Shown here: one piece after another, positions 31,697-44,689 of the stretch | Layout of the letters: each line of letters begins with the position of its first letter | Position numbering within the stretch: the first letter of the stretch is position 1 | Assembly: GCA_037074765.1 (NCBI GenBank) | Contig: JBAMDO010000016.1 | Span: 186,001-250,000, forward strand | DNA length: 64,000 bases | Reading direction: 5' to 3' | Source of the DNA: Mansonella perstans | Lineage: Eukaryota > Nematoda > Chromadorea > Rhabditida > Onchocercidae | Made by a program: the position numbers and the translations under genes | Notes under the pieces: generated by a model | Databases searched by the model: none | Seen by the model: only the letters and a program-made list of their open reading frames with translations | Told to the model about the DNA's origin: nothing

Positions 31697-32028
31697 CGAC
31701 GACATACATTGACTATCGTTAATTACTTTAATTAAGCCAGAATACAAAGATGTCGTATGATGTAGAACGCGACATACATTGACTATCGTTAATTACTTTG
31801 ATAATTAAGCCAGAATGCAAAGCACTTGTCGCTATAGCATCATGTCGTATGATGTAGAACGCGACATACATTGACTATCGTTAATTACTTTGATAATTGA
31901 GCCAGAATGTAAAGCACTTGTCGCTATAGCATCATGTCGTATGATGTAGAACGCGACATACATTGACTATCGTTAATTACTTTGATAATTAAGCCAGAAT
32001 GCAAAGCACTTGTTGCTATAGCATCGTT
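31697..32028. repeat. 92-bp tandem repeat, about 3.5 copies
   Basis: GTCGTATGATGTAGAACGCG recurs at 31752, 31844 and 31936, exactly 92 bp apart. The unit also contains CATTGACTATCGTTAATTAC, AAGCCAGAATGCAAAGCACTTG and TCGCTATAGCATCATGTCG. Copies are nearly identical, suggesting recent expansion. Each unit holds an inverted repeat, CATCAT-GTCGT-ATGATG, able to form a short hairpin. The left end is a partial first copy starting near 31697. No coding frame persists. Confidence 0.92.
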
Positions 32029-32950
32029 TAAATGTAATTTAAATTTATGTTTGCATATATAGGAAAGACATTTGGATTATACCACTAACTGAAAGAACGT
32101 TTTTTTAAGACGGAAAAAAAATTTTTCAATTCTATTTAAACTGCGATAAATGGATTGGATTGTGATAAATTAAGGCCATAATTTTAATGAATACAATAAC
32201 AGCGAATGCCTCGGAACTCTTCTCTTTAATTTAAAAATGAAATTTCAATGGTAAGCATTTCATTTATTCCCACAAAACTCATCATCTTTTTTTTTACTGC
32301 AATATCAAATAAGCCAAAAAGAAAAAAGAATTAATGTCCCATTGAAATTGGAAATTTAGAAGAAAATTTTAAAAAATTAAAAAAGAAGCTAGAAAATTAA
32401 AAAAATTTAAAGAGATACAAACGAAGAGAGTATTTGTCATAATTTATATTTGTTTAAATAAATACATTCTGTAATCGTTGAGGATGGGAATTCAATCGTA
32501 GCGATTACTAATTTTATGAGAAAAAATGAAAAGTTGGAATTGTTTAATTATATTTTAGGAAAAATATCCAATTAAAGAACATTTCAGGACATTTTCGGGT
32601 ATAAATTTGGAAAATCTGCAAAGAAATTTCAACGCAGATTAATATAACTTAAAGATTCGAATTTTTTCATTTCATTTTGAAAATTTTCAAAACATTCACT
32701 ATTGTGCCTCATCTGGATAACTTCATTATATTAGATCCTTGTTTATACACGCAAAGGACCAAACAACCACAATAAAAAAATTTTGGGGATAATTCAAAAG
32801 CATATTGCCTAATCAGGTCAGCCGAATCTCTTCCACACACAAACGATAACCGTGCAAAAACTCTGTTAATGCTCATCAAACAATAACGTAAAATGGAAAT
32901 TTACGTGACCTTTCTACACATAATTTTGCCCATATATCAAAAATACCCGG

Positions 32951-33050
32951 GTTGCGTACACGTGGGTTGCATACATCTGGTTGCATACATGTGGATTGCA
33001 TACAAGTGGGTTGCATACACGTGAGCTGCATACACGTGGGTTGCATACAT
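32951..33050. repeat. 15-bp minisatellite with CACGTG E-boxes
   Basis: About seven copies of GTTGCATACACGTGG, one of 14 bp. Perfect palindromic CACGTG occurs at 32959-32964, 33018-33023 and 33033-33038; other copies carry ACATGTGG or ACAAGTGG variants. It lies 650-750 bp upstream of the beta-catenin start codon. Confidence 0.9.
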
Positions 33051-33701
33051 TTCATGATATATACATTGTTTTTTCATTAGTTTTGTAGTAAAATATTCAA
33101 TAAATGAGCAGAACATTTAAATAAACAATGAAAAATAGGACCTCATACGTGACAAATGTAAAACCTGATAGATGCAAAATTTGAAAAATGTCAGAAGAAT
33201 GCAGAAAATTCAAAGCTGTCACTAGAAAACAACATATAAAGAAGCTGAGAAATGTAAATTGTTGAGCATTGCAACGTCCTCCAGACTGGACATTGACTGA
33301 GCACTGAAACTAACTGACACACATTGGGTTCGCAATTAATACATTTTCACCAGCATTATCCCTTCTAGAGCCTGCCGTGAAATATAACAGCCTTATATTG
33401 TTGAGGATTGGGTTCATTGGATATAAGTACGTGATACGTGACGAAATTTGATATTTATTGGAAAAGTAAGTAATTCGCAGTATTGTCAAAGTTAATTATC
33501 ACAAACTTATGTTAGATACTTACGACTATCATAGTTGACATGCTGTAACAGTGTAGCAATATGTTGAAAGTTAATTTCTGTTAACTGTCTAAAATTTTAT
33601 GACTCAGATAATGTTAACTGTTATCGCATAATATTTTTTTCATAAATGTAGCTTAATTCATTTTCCTTTTTTTTTTTTTTTGCAGAAAATAAAGAATAAG
33701 A

Positions 33702-36700
33702 ATGGTGAATGATGATCCTTCACGTGCCACGTATAATTTCTCTCCTTTACTGAGCAATGATCCTGAAAAAAATCACGTACTACTTGAAGGTAAGTTAATA
33801 TGCTGTTTTAAAAAAAAAAATCTATGCTAAGACAGAATTATTTTTATCGTAAATTTAAGGCGAAAAGTTGAGGTAATATTTTACTAGCAAAAAATTGAAA
33901 AGAATATTAAGCATTATGGCGAACGAATAATTCTGTTCGGTTAATTTTGCTAACAGTATGAACGAGAACTCTCTCCGTATTTTATTTATAAGTTAAGAGA
34001 TTCGAACTATATCAAAGATTATTTTCATAACTGATCAGTGTACTTTTAGGTTTTTTTCATCACAGTTTTTGATTTCTTCTTTTTTTTCCTATTTCCTTGA
34101 AAAAGACATGTCATTTCTGTTCATTGTAATAATAGCGTTTATAATTGATATGAATCAAAAATAATTGTCGACTGATCTAGTGAGACTTATTGGAGCATTT
34201 TGATGATTGATATGAGCTTCTATGGAAACTATGTCATGTGTTTTGTTACTTTGTTCTCCGTAGCTTATTGCATCCGTTTAGTAAACAATTCTTTGAGTAA
34301 TGATTTTATGTATTTAGCAAAAGTAATTCGTGTAAATTTCATATGAAAGTTTTAAGTTAAAAAAATTGAGAAATATCATCGAAATTTTTATTATGAACAA
34401 TATCACTCTAATAGATTATGCGTATTGCAGAAATAGATGAAACTTATGCACAAACGCGCAGCGATCGAATCCGTGCTGCAATGTTTCCTGATTTTTGTCC
34501 TAATAAAGCTCGTCAAATGGCATCATTACCGCATCGTTCAATAATTCTCTCAAAACTAACGGAGCCAAGCCAACTATTAATAACTGCCGTTGTGGAATTG
34601 CTCAATCTTCAGGATGAAACAGAATTAATGACAAAAGCAATCCCTGAACTTGTGAAATTACTTGCTGATAAAGATGAGGTTAGTTATATTTGCACAAAAT
34701 AAATTATGCAAAGTGATGATGTTAAGTTAATCGCAGAAAATTATCGCAGTTCCAAATCGTAAATTTTAAGTCTTAGTAATTACACTGGATATACATTTTA
34801 CAGATAGTGCATCTTTACCTAAAGATGGTTTTCCATATTAGTCAAAAATTTCGCTGTATCTAATTGAATTTTTAAGCTTCTGAGACTTGCTCGTTTGATA
34901 AGATCTAAAAAGATATATTGATAGTTTCCCATCATTGAAGAAGTGGTAATCGCTGAGTGGTCAGAAAATGCGCATTAGAATGTACAGTAGAACCAAATAT
35001 ATTTAACAACTTAATATAAACATTTAATTTATTAGTGAATTTTCAGGAACTATTCATTTTTGCATCAACCAAATTACCAATTTTGAAGATTTTTTGTTAC
35101 TGTCATCATTTTTATCCATCGGTTGAAAGAAATGAATTAACCACTGCAGAGAACTATTTAGCCATTTTGTAATAATTCCTACTTCTAAAATATTGGAGCG
35201 ATTTACCGTTTCATTTAATGTTTCTCCGATCGTAAACTACTTCACATGGGAATAACTAAGTATTTGAATATAGGAGAATTCTGCATTTTAGAGTGTAAGA
35301 ATTCGGTTCTTGAAATATGACGAATTTTTTTTATAGACGGTGATTATGCGAGCTGTTCATATGGTGCATTTGTTATCGCGCGAAAGGAAATCTGTGAATG
35401 CAATAGCTTCAAATCCAGCTCTTGTAGATGCTTTATGCGGAGTTACTCGGTATTGTTTATTAATTTTTGCATAAACATTGTTTGATATTGTTACTATTCA
35501 AAATGATTACAATTGCACAAGAAACATTTCTTTAGGGCGCTTATTTTTAGCTTTTTATTTTGAAGCAATCGTTTGGTCATAAAGGAGATTTCAGACTAGA
35601 AAATGATGCTATACGAAGAGATGCACTTGGTGCTCTTTCACATATTTCGGAACATGCAGAGGGGCGAATGCATATATTCCGATCTGGTGGTATTCCGGAG
35701 TTAGTCCGAATGCTTGGGATTCCATTAGATGCTGTTCGTCATTACGCCATCACCACACTTCATAACCTCCTCCTTTTCATGGATTATGCAAAAGAAGTAA
35801 GTTTCTCTGGTTTATTAATTATTTTTTTTTGACGGGATATTCTTCAAATCTTTCGAATATTTTTTTCGAATCTGTTTGCAGGAAACGAGGGCATGCGGTG
35901 GTTTGGAGGCATTGACGCCGCTTCTTCGAGAAAGTAATCCACGTTTCCTGGCACTGTTAACAGATTCGCTCTATCTTTTATTACTGGACAATCCGCAAAG
36001 CAAACTCATATTCCTTTCCTTAAGTGGCCTATCATCATTAGTCGATCTTTTGGATACGCATCGTCATTATCCAAAACTTGTTTATACAGTAGTGCGCTGC
36101 ATTCGTGTGCTTTCAGTGTGCCCACAAAACAAAATTGCCCTTATTTCCCTTGGTAACAATTTCATTTTTAATGAGTTCTTTCACATCATTTTATAATTAG
36201 TCGTACTCTTCTAACATTGTATGATGAGATGGATTTTAGTTTGAGACGAATTACATTAAAAAATAATAAGGAAATGCGGAGAATCATCTATTGGATAAGA
36301 ACATTCAATGTAACCCTTTCGTTCAACAAGTTCGTTGTTTTTTAGGAATACTTAATGTTTTGGGTGAATTTATTGATAATGTCGATGACAGAACACAGTT
36401 TGCCATTTTATGTGCTATTCGCAATTTATCGGATGCGGCAGTTAATGAAAGTAGCTTAGGACCTCTAATTATCAGTTTAATTCATGTTGTTGCCACTGGT
36501 GACGAATCAACAAGTGCATGTGCTGCTGGTATTCTGTCAAATTTAACATGCAATAATATTCGCAACAAACAAACCTTATGTTTCAATAAGTAAGCGCATT
36601 TTTTTAAATGTTATCTCCAACCTTCTATTGAAAGATTTTTTTTTGCTTTTGCTTTTGGTTGAAAAATAAAAAAAAATGTTCGTGTAACTTGCATTTCAGT

Positions 36701-38199
36701 GGAATGGATGCATTATGTAGTGCACTTGAACGATGTTCGGCGGTTGAGGAAGTTACAGAGCCGACACTTTGTGCACTGAGGCATTGTACCGCGCGACATC
36801 CACTGGCGTCACAAGCACAAAGTGATATCCGCTTATCAGAAACTTTGCCTGTCATATTGGAGTTAATTTCATCGATGCGAGCACCAGTTGTGAAAGCAGC
36901 TCTTGGACTTGTTCGAAATCTTGCGCTTCTTCCTGCTAACTTACATTCCTTGACCCATGTAAGTATCACTGAACTGTAGTGAATTCATTTCGAAAAAATT
37001 TTATTTTCACTTAACTCTTTATTTCATTTTCATTTTTTGAAACTTCTGCATAATTATTACTTGCTTGTTAGATATGTATCTTGTATTTGCAGGAAAAAAC
37101 ATCAAAAGGGGAATCTGTGGTTACCCTAGCAATGGATGTTTTGGCACGAGCTTGCACCCAGCTTCGTCAGGATCCAGATGCATTAGCAGATGGTGTGGCA
37201 ATGCGGGAATTAGTCGAAGGTGCCGTCTCAGCATTACATCAGCTTGGAAATGATCCTCAATCAGCCGATCTCATGCTGCGCGATCACCAATTCATTGATA
37301 TGCTTATCAAAGTTAGACATGGTCTTTCAAGAAATTTAAATTTCTTAGATTTTTTGTGCATCTTTTTTTCAGGCTATCTTAGAAGTACTTCAAAGGTTTT
37401 TTATAAAGATGAATTTCACCTACCTGTGATTTAGTTTTATATGTCATAAAATCAGCTTTCCTTTAATTTGAAAACGATTTTAGCTACTTTCATGGGAAGA
37501 AATATGCATAAATGATGATGAATTGCTGCAGCGTGAACTTCTGGGACTTCTTTATCAACTCTCCAAGACTCCAGAAGGTGCTCGACAGCTGGATATGTAT
37601 GGGCCAACGCCTGTACTCGCTGATGCATTACATTCTAAGCACAGAGCGATTTGTAGGTTTTAGTTGAAATTATAAGTCATGTTTGCACCTATATTTAAGA
37701 TTTAAGGTTATTTGCATCAGAAGCAATTCTTGTAGATGACATAAGTAATGAATCCAAAGTAACTGCCATTCACTATTATCCTTTAACAGCGTTATTGCAT
37801 ATACATCTTGTGAAATACGGTTAGGTTTTGATCAATTACGATAAAAAAACCGGAAGAATTCGAAAAAAACTGTTGCTTAGCTCTGTTGAAACGAAGCAAA
37901 GCAGGATCGGTGTGCCGATTCCAAAATGCAACTTTTTTATAGCGACATATGCATCTGGTGTGTTGAAAAATCTTCAATTTGACAAGCCATTGATGTATCA
38001 TGGAGAACTGGACACAGAAATTGAAAGTGCAATGAATAATGGTGAAGAATGGATGCATGACGGTCTAGAACCAGAACTTTTTGCTGAAATGTATCATTCC
38101 GCAGAAATGGGACAGTTGGATCATCCTCAGTCATGGCAGCATCATACATCTTACCAGACAAATAATCGAAGTCCTTTATGGTTTGATACTGATTTGTGA
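33702..38199 (+). CDS. Beta-catenin (armadillo family), short adhesion-type
   Basis: Links cadherin tails to alpha-catenin at adherens junctions and, in some paralogs, acts in Wnt signalling. Ten exons: 33702-33789, 34431-34678, 35337-35449, 35595-35796, 35882-36152, 36346-36589, 36700-36958, 37093-37311, 37484-37652, 37943-38199. They total 2070 nt (689 aa), all in phase. The N-terminal part contains ETYAQTRSDRIRAAMFPD, closely matching the alpha-catenin-binding segment of beta-catenins. Armadillo repeats follow, with typical LVRMLGIPLDAVRHYAITTL, CAIRNLSDAA, CAAGILSNLTCNN and VRNLALLPAN stretches. The C-terminus is LWFDTDL, the beta-catenin PDZ-binding end. An in-frame TAA lies between the nearest acceptor and the ATG, so this start is firm. 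The N-terminus is short and lacks the DSGxxS phosphodegron. The length (689) is nearer nematode HMP-2-like proteins than vertebrate beta-catenin (781). The HMP-2 assignment is likely but not proved. Confidence 0.93.
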
Positions 38200-39685
38200 A
38201 TTGCGGATTTTTGTAAATTTTTCTTCACTTTGAAGATTTTTGCCGTTTTTATATTGCGCCCGTCTCAGTTTTCAAGTGCAACTGTGGTTGCACGCTTTAG
38301 CCGTTCAGGATCCCATTTCAGCTTTCATATATATATTTCACACAGTATTTTATTGATAATACCTCCTCAACTTTTTTTTTCTTATTTTTAAACATAAATT
38401 TTTTATTATTATCAAACTTTTTTTTTTTAAGAATACACCAGCGTTTAATCCCTTGAAGCTTCTTTTCAATTCCGTCTGTTATTTTAAATATATTTTTTGG
38501 ACAGTATTTGATATTTGATATTGTTTTGTCTCTAATATAATGCCATTTTCACTTTAGGGAAAGTTCTTTTTTTCGAATCGTAATCAGAAATATATTCGGA
38601 TTGTTAATTTCAATAGGTATTGAAATAGGTTGTGGAGTTTTTGGGGATAGATCAAATAGCTAAATCGGTATGTTCTGGTGATAACTGATAATATTCTGAT
38701 AATAGAATGGTTAATATAAACTAAAAAATTGATTCTGCTAAGTTTGAATTCTAAAAAGATGGATTCTGAAAAAGATTACGCCAAGTTTTTGCTAGGTAAT
38801 TTATTCGTTATGTTAATTTCAACTTATTACTGCTGTTTTATGAGAATAGCTTTTGCTTTCATTTATATGTATACTTACTGCTGGATGTGATTTTCGATGC
38901 TTTCTGTAGATATTTCTACTGCTGATGCGGGATTTAATTTATCTGAGATGTGCAAATTTAAAATATTTTGAAATCGTCCAATATAGGGCTTATGATATTT
39001 CATTTTGTTATTTTCTTTAGGCTAAAGGAGGAGGGGAAGAAGTTAATAAATATTTTATATTCATTGCATTTATAGAACTTTTGTTTGTTTGAATTTGTTG
39101 TATTCATTGTTTGAGCTATTTTATAGCTGTAATTGCATTACCATTCTTTTTGTAATCAGATTTTACGACCAATGGATTACCGCATTCTTATTTGAAATAT
39201 ATCACTTTCTAAATTTCATTTTATCAAAATTCCAGCTTGATTTCACTCTGCTGTTTTTAGCTTCGTTGTTTTGTATATAAAAAAAGCAATTCTTTGAATA
39301 AATTTTCCCTGCAATCGTACATATTTAACAAAGTGACGTATATGAATTCGTATCAATTGACATCCATTTATTGTATCCATATCAAACGACTAATATGTTT
39401 GTAGTAATTGTAGATAAATTTTCTGTTCAAGTTGAAAAGTTCCTTTTTGACTTTGACATTTATTATTACTTTAAGTAAGAACTAAGATCAAAATTTCTTA
39501 CGAAATAAGGTATAGAAGATTTGGTAGCATTTTTGTTTTTTATGACATTTATATTCATATACAGTTGCGTTGTTGATTTAGGAGGATTTGATGACTTGTG
39601 ATACTTACGTAAAGTATTCCTAATTACAGAGCAGTGTTACCATCACAACGATTTGCTTCACTGTAACAAAAGTGTGGTGAATGGA
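38200..39685. other. Intergenic, beta-catenin 3' flank to UTP4 start
   Basis: 1.5 kb of AT-rich DNA, presumably the beta-catenin 3'UTR followed by the UTP4 promoter. No repeat or coding signal stands out. An acceptor-like TAATTACAG at about 39622-39630 precedes the UTP4 start and could be a trans-splice site. Confidence 0.6.
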
Positions 39686-42600
39686 ATGGATGATTTCGAA
39701 GTTCATGAATGTGATTTGTTTGAGCATGAACCTTATACGGTTGATTGCTTAGCACTAGATGAACGGCTGGGTGTTCTATCTGTTGCTAGACATTCTGATT
39801 TGGTGTAAGTTCTGCTTTTTTTTTGATGAGGTTGAATTTGAAATTCTTGGTCTTTTTTCTTCCAATGAAATAATTTTTAGAGTTAAAAAGCGTGATGGGA
39901 TGATAGAATTTTGGAATGTAATCGGTACACCAATATTTCATGTTCGAAGTACATTTCTTGGAAATAAAACTGCTGAATCATTACTTTGGAAAGGCGATAT
40001 TTTACTTGCAGCACATCTTGACGGTACGATAACAGGTCATCGTCTTCATACGTCGAAATACTTTGTGAGTCGTATCAATTATGAAAATTTTTTAGATGAA
40101 TTTTTGAAATTAAATACTTAACAGCTACGCGCAATAAACAGTGCAACAAATATTTTGTTTGAAAAATTTCATTATTTGGGAGAGTGGGATTTTCGATTAT
40201 GAAGAACCGGAGGATCAGATTAAATACCCATATCAAATAATTGCAGTATGACTACATTCTTTTTAATAAATTTATTTCCTAAGTGATTAATGTAATCCAT
40301 ATAATTTCACTCATCACTTAGTATTTCATTATTATCTCCTCTCCCTTTTTTTATACAAAAATTCTTCAATTTTATTTATTGTGTAGTTGTATCTTTAGAC
40401 TGCTCGAGTTACACCAAGCCCGTTGTGGTGTTTGGCCTCAATAACAGGAAGCACCTTCTGTGCTGGATCAGACTCAGGAGCTGTGCTATTGCTTTCTTTG
40501 GAGGAGAATGATCGCATATCTTTGAATAAGACAATATCAGTTGGTAAGTTTTATGTATTTCGAAATCTGGGCATAGTACTATACTTGTTCCATTTTCTTG
40601 ATTGATATCACTGATATAGCGAATTCGGAAAAATTTTTACTCAACTGGAGAAGAGTACATAATGAAATAAATAGAATATCTAATTTGAAATAAGATAAAT
40701 TTTAAAAAAGATGGATTGCTGTTATCAGGTTTTGGTACGCATGTTTTGTCACTGGCGTGCAAAAACGATATTATCGCTGCTGGAACGATGGATGAAATCA
40801 GTCTTATAAGCGTATCGAAAAAACGAATAGAGCATAGAATTAAATTATCTCGGATAGAAAAGCGAAAACCAACTGTTGTTTGGTGCTTATGCTTCATGTA
40901 ACATATTTTCATCTCTTTTAATCTAGCAAATGCTTGGAATCCTGACCTCAGATTTCTTCGAAATGTTTTTGAACATTCAGAATCTCTTCTTTAGCTCGCT
41001 AGTTTTGTTGCCAAATTTTCCGTTTAGTATTTTTGAGTTTTGGGTGGAACTTGTCTTTCTACCAGTGAAAATAGAGTAATTCGTATTTCAAATTATATTT
41101 TAAAGAAAAATTGTAAGATGGTCATTGCAGTGATGATTTGCTGGTATCGGGTGATTCACGAGGATATGTATCATTCTGGAATGCATCAAATGGAGCATTT
41201 TCACAAGTGATACCATATTTTTTACACCTTTTTTTTTTAAAAAAAAAACTCAATATTTTAGTGTAATCTTTGGATCAGTCTTGGTACAATCCAATTTTTA
41301 AGATTAAGTGATATTTTAGTGTTTGCAAACACACCAAAGTGATATTTTATCGTTAGCAGTGGAGAATCAGTCACTTTATGCTGCTGGTGTGGATCCTACA
41401 ATTGCTCGACTTGGGCTTAATCAGGTTTATATGTATTTACTTGTTGCCTAGCTGGAGGGAAGGTACAGGATTCAAGTGAGTCAGATAATGGTCGTTTGAG
41501 CCAAAAGAATAAATGAAATTTGCTTTTTTTGATGATAGAAGGATGGTTTACTGGTAAAACGTTTTTCTGCACATTTCAGCTTTAAAAATCAATTACAGGA
41601 GCGTACTGCATATCGCGTTGAACATCAAAGAAGAATTCATAGTAATGATGTACGAGCTTTGGTTGCATCGAAACATGTAACAGCTCTTTATTCCGGTGGT
41701 GCCGATTACTATTTTTGCGTTAGTAATCGTTTGAAACATACTGATGCTTTGAAAAATGTTAGTTTCAAAAATTTTCTTTGTAAATTTGATTTGTATTTTT
41801 TTTATAAATTGAATACTCTGGAACTTGTTCAAATGTTTTCACACTATTGGCAGTCGCTAGAATCAACAGAATTGTTGTTTTGATCATGACATGTTTTTTT
41901 TTTTTAATGTGAAAATAATCTGTTAGAATAACTGGTTCTCTCATCAGAAATAAGTTTTCTCAACGAAATATTCTTTAGATAACTTGTAATGTCGCAGCGA
42001 ATGCGAATCTCTTTTCTTATCAATACGATGATCGTATTGTTATTTGGGAAACTGGTAAACCCAGTGCAGCAGCGTTAAAGAATGGGATTTATTGCTTAGC
42101 AAAGGATCCAGTCAAATTAGCTCAAATACGGTCGCATCACGGCGAATTCATTACGTCGAGGTAGATTGCTTTTACTGCTAATTTTTGGGATGAATCTTTT
42201 GACTTACGAAAATGATTTTTAAGGATAAAGTCACCTATTTTAGTTAAGTAAAATGTCGCAAAAGTTATTTGCTTGCCTTCATTTAGATTTCATCTTAAGC
42301 TTTGATGTTGTAAGAAACCCAGCATGCAATCTCATTTTCTTATTTTGGTGGTTTTCTGCTGTATTTTAATTTTCTGCTGTATTTTTCAGTGCAATTAACT
42401 GCGAAGGCAATTTGTTGGCAGTTTCTACAATTTGTGTAACAACCCTTTACAAACTAGATCTCACTTCTTCAACAGAACCCAGTATATCTGTCATGAAGAG
42501 AGTGCATATTTGTGGAACAGGATTACTATTTATATCAACGTCTTTATTTATTGCATCCGAATGCTTTAGGATATCTAGCTTATCAATAGGTGATTCTATA

Positions 42601-44689
42601 TCGAAGTATCCAGATGTAATCGCTGAAAGAGGTGCTTTTGTTTTTTTTTCTTTTTTGTTAATCAATTTTAGTATAATAAGGATTTTTCTCGAGAAGTATT
42701 TCATTAAATTATGCACAAAAAATAATAAATTTATGAAGTCTTTCGTACCGGGTCTTTCCATATAAATATTACTGATTTTCAGACAATGCCGGTGAGGTAG
42801 TTCGACTGCACGCCAACACGACTGAAACGTCACTTGTATTGCTCACAGCGCGGAATGAACTTTTTATTCTGGAAATCCGCAAAAAGGTTATTTTTCAGTC
42901 CTGATTCCTTTTCATCCAGGATAATTTCATCGAATCTAAAAGAGAATTTCAAAGTTATCATCTTCTACAACTTGATATTTTTTACTTTTATTTTTACTAC
43001 TAGTGCTGGGGTATGGCATTCATATTTTTTACCGCTACTTTCACTACTAGTGCTAGGATATGGCATTATAAGATTCATCGGGGTAGTTCACTTGCTTGAT
43101 TAATCAGAGACAGAGCACATTTATTTGTGAATTCTTGTCCGCTATAAGTTCGTTTCATTTTTATGTTTGTTTATGGATCTATTCAAACTTCGTCTATCTG
43201 TTACTCTTAACAGACTTTTGTAATATTTTCTTATCTCTTACTTCTGATTTTCTATTATCGATTGCTTCTTTTTTATTTCCTTAATCTCTCCAGAGTCTAC
43301 TTCCTTCAACTGTTGCAATAACTACTAGTAATCTAATAATCGAATAATTTATTGAACCGGTTTTATTAAGAAAATTACAGCATGAAATCTCATTTTTGTC
43401 AAAATTAGCCCTTGAAATATTTGGCTTTATGTTTAATGACCAATAATTATTTGAGATAATTTATCAATTCGTGGATAAAGAGATGGTTAGTGGCAGACCC
43501 CGATATTTATCTATACATGATGTGCTAGTTGATTGCCATAAAAAAACATGATTAGTTCCGTTTGCATCCTTGATTTTATCTTCCGAGTAAAATTTTTTTT
43601 TTATAGGCATTACGGAAATTGGAAATTCCTGGCATAAATATTTTCATCGATGCTCAGTTTATCAACATTGCTTCTCTATATATTCTTTGTGCTGATAGAA
43701 AGCATACAGTTTTCGAGTATGATACTGATGCAAATATTCTTAGTGGTACTATGATTTCAACGGAAGCATTATGCATGTTACCGGATGAATTAGTTTTACA
43801 AATGGATTGCAATAATTCAAGTGGAATTGTTTTGGGTGGTTCGCGAGGCAGTTTTCGGGTTATCAAACTCATTAATGGGGTAAGTGTTCAGAAGAAGATG
43901 CAAAGAACATGAAGAAGATGGGAAATATGTCATTATATATATGTATATATTTATATATATATGCCGTCTTTTGATCAGAAAAATGAATGGGAAAAAACTT
44001 CCTTCTGAAAATTCAATTAAACTAGAAATACGATGGCTTTACATTAGTGAGCAATGAATATTATACGTAATTTATTAAGTCGTCCAATGTCTGGATAGTT
44101 GGCTTTAGTGGCAAACCCCAATAACGAATTGGTAGTATTCAAAACAGAATTAGTTTCGTGTGCATTCTTGATTTCGTCTTCCCTTTACTTGTCTAACTCT
44201 TTCGGGCATGATGAGTTTGAATTGAGACTGGTCTGAAGATGGAGAGGAAGATTAGTCGGAGGAATGGAAAAATTTTAGGAAGATATTATCCATAGTTTTT
44301 AGAGGGATGAAATAGGGTTTGCAAGTAATTCTTAGGAATGTAAATGATGTGGTTGGCTGAGGACACATACGACAACGACTTCAATGAAATATATTTGTAA
44401 TTTAGTCCAAGATGAAGAGTGTACTCTTCGTCTTGCCTCATAAATCATCATGCTGTTTCTCTTTTACTCGCTTTTAATATTTTATTTGCAGAAACGGCTA
44501 TTACTATATGGGCCAGAAGCATGTGCACTAAAGAAAGCGGAAGGAGACGATGAAATATGCTTGGTGCGTAGGGATCGATGCATCCAGGCCTGTTGGTTAT
44601 CAAACCGAAAATTGCTCTTCACGACTCCAGTTATGCTTGCCGAACCTTCCCAGACTGCTTTTCGACTTAAACGTTACGGCCTGAATTGA
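39686..44689 (+). CDS. UTP4/cirhin-like WD40 protein of the small-subunit processome
   Basis: UTP4 is part of the t-UTP/UtpA complex, which loads early on pre-rRNA in the nucleolus and is needed for 18S maturation. Twelve exons: 39686-39804, 39881-40064, 40399-40543, 40729-40897, 41131-41206, 41320-41424, 41599-41757, 41979-42160, 42390-42589, 42783-42886, 43607-43879, 44492-44689. They total 1914 nt (637 aa), all in phase. The start MDDFEVHECDLFEHEPYTVD parallels the MGEFKVHRVRFF-type start of the family. WD-like blades contain DGMIEFWNV, PLWCLASITGSTFCAGSDSG, DDLLVSGDSRGYVSFWNA (the family's hallmark), HQSDILSLAVE with YAAGVDPTIARL, and DDRIVIWE. The protein ends RLKRYGLN, basic as in relatives. 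The human protein is 686 aa. The frame is open upstream of the ATG back to an acceptor at about 39631, so a slightly longer N-terminus is possible. Confidence 0.88.
42997..43066. repeat. Short direct duplication inside a UTP4 intron
   Basis: ACTACTAGTGCTGGGGTATG, GCATTCATA is repeated 45 bp later as ACTACTAGTGCTAGGATATG, GCATTATAA. It is purely intronic (intron between 42886 and 43607). Confidence 0.7.

Larger units (their letters stand above)
31140..33701. other. Divergent intergenic region between SNRK and beta-catenin
   Basis: 2.56 kb separating two start codons on opposite strands, so it must hold the promoters of both genes. It is mostly AT-rich. It contains a 92-bp tandem repeat (31697-32028) and a 15-bp repeat with E-boxes (32951-33050), both listed. 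No open frames worth calling. An acceptor-like T-tract plus GCAG at 33662-33685 sits just before the beta-catenin ATG. Confidence 0.75.

Noticed and set aside
34411..34430. Use of the ATAG acceptor just upstream of beta-catenin exon 2
   Set aside because: It would run into a TGA after seven codons; the TATTGCAG acceptor at 34430 gives the conserved EIDETYAQTR frame.
35521..35594. Longer beta-catenin exon 4 beginning near 35536
   Set aside because: An in-frame TAG and wrong phase; the GAGATTTCAG acceptor at 35594 restores phase and the armadillo alignment.
36625..36969. 114-codon minus-strand frame
   Set aside because: Antisense shadow of beta-catenin exon 7.
42447..42833. 128-codon minus-strand frame
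   Set aside because: Antisense to UTP4 exons 9-10; the plus strand splices cleanly and matches the family.
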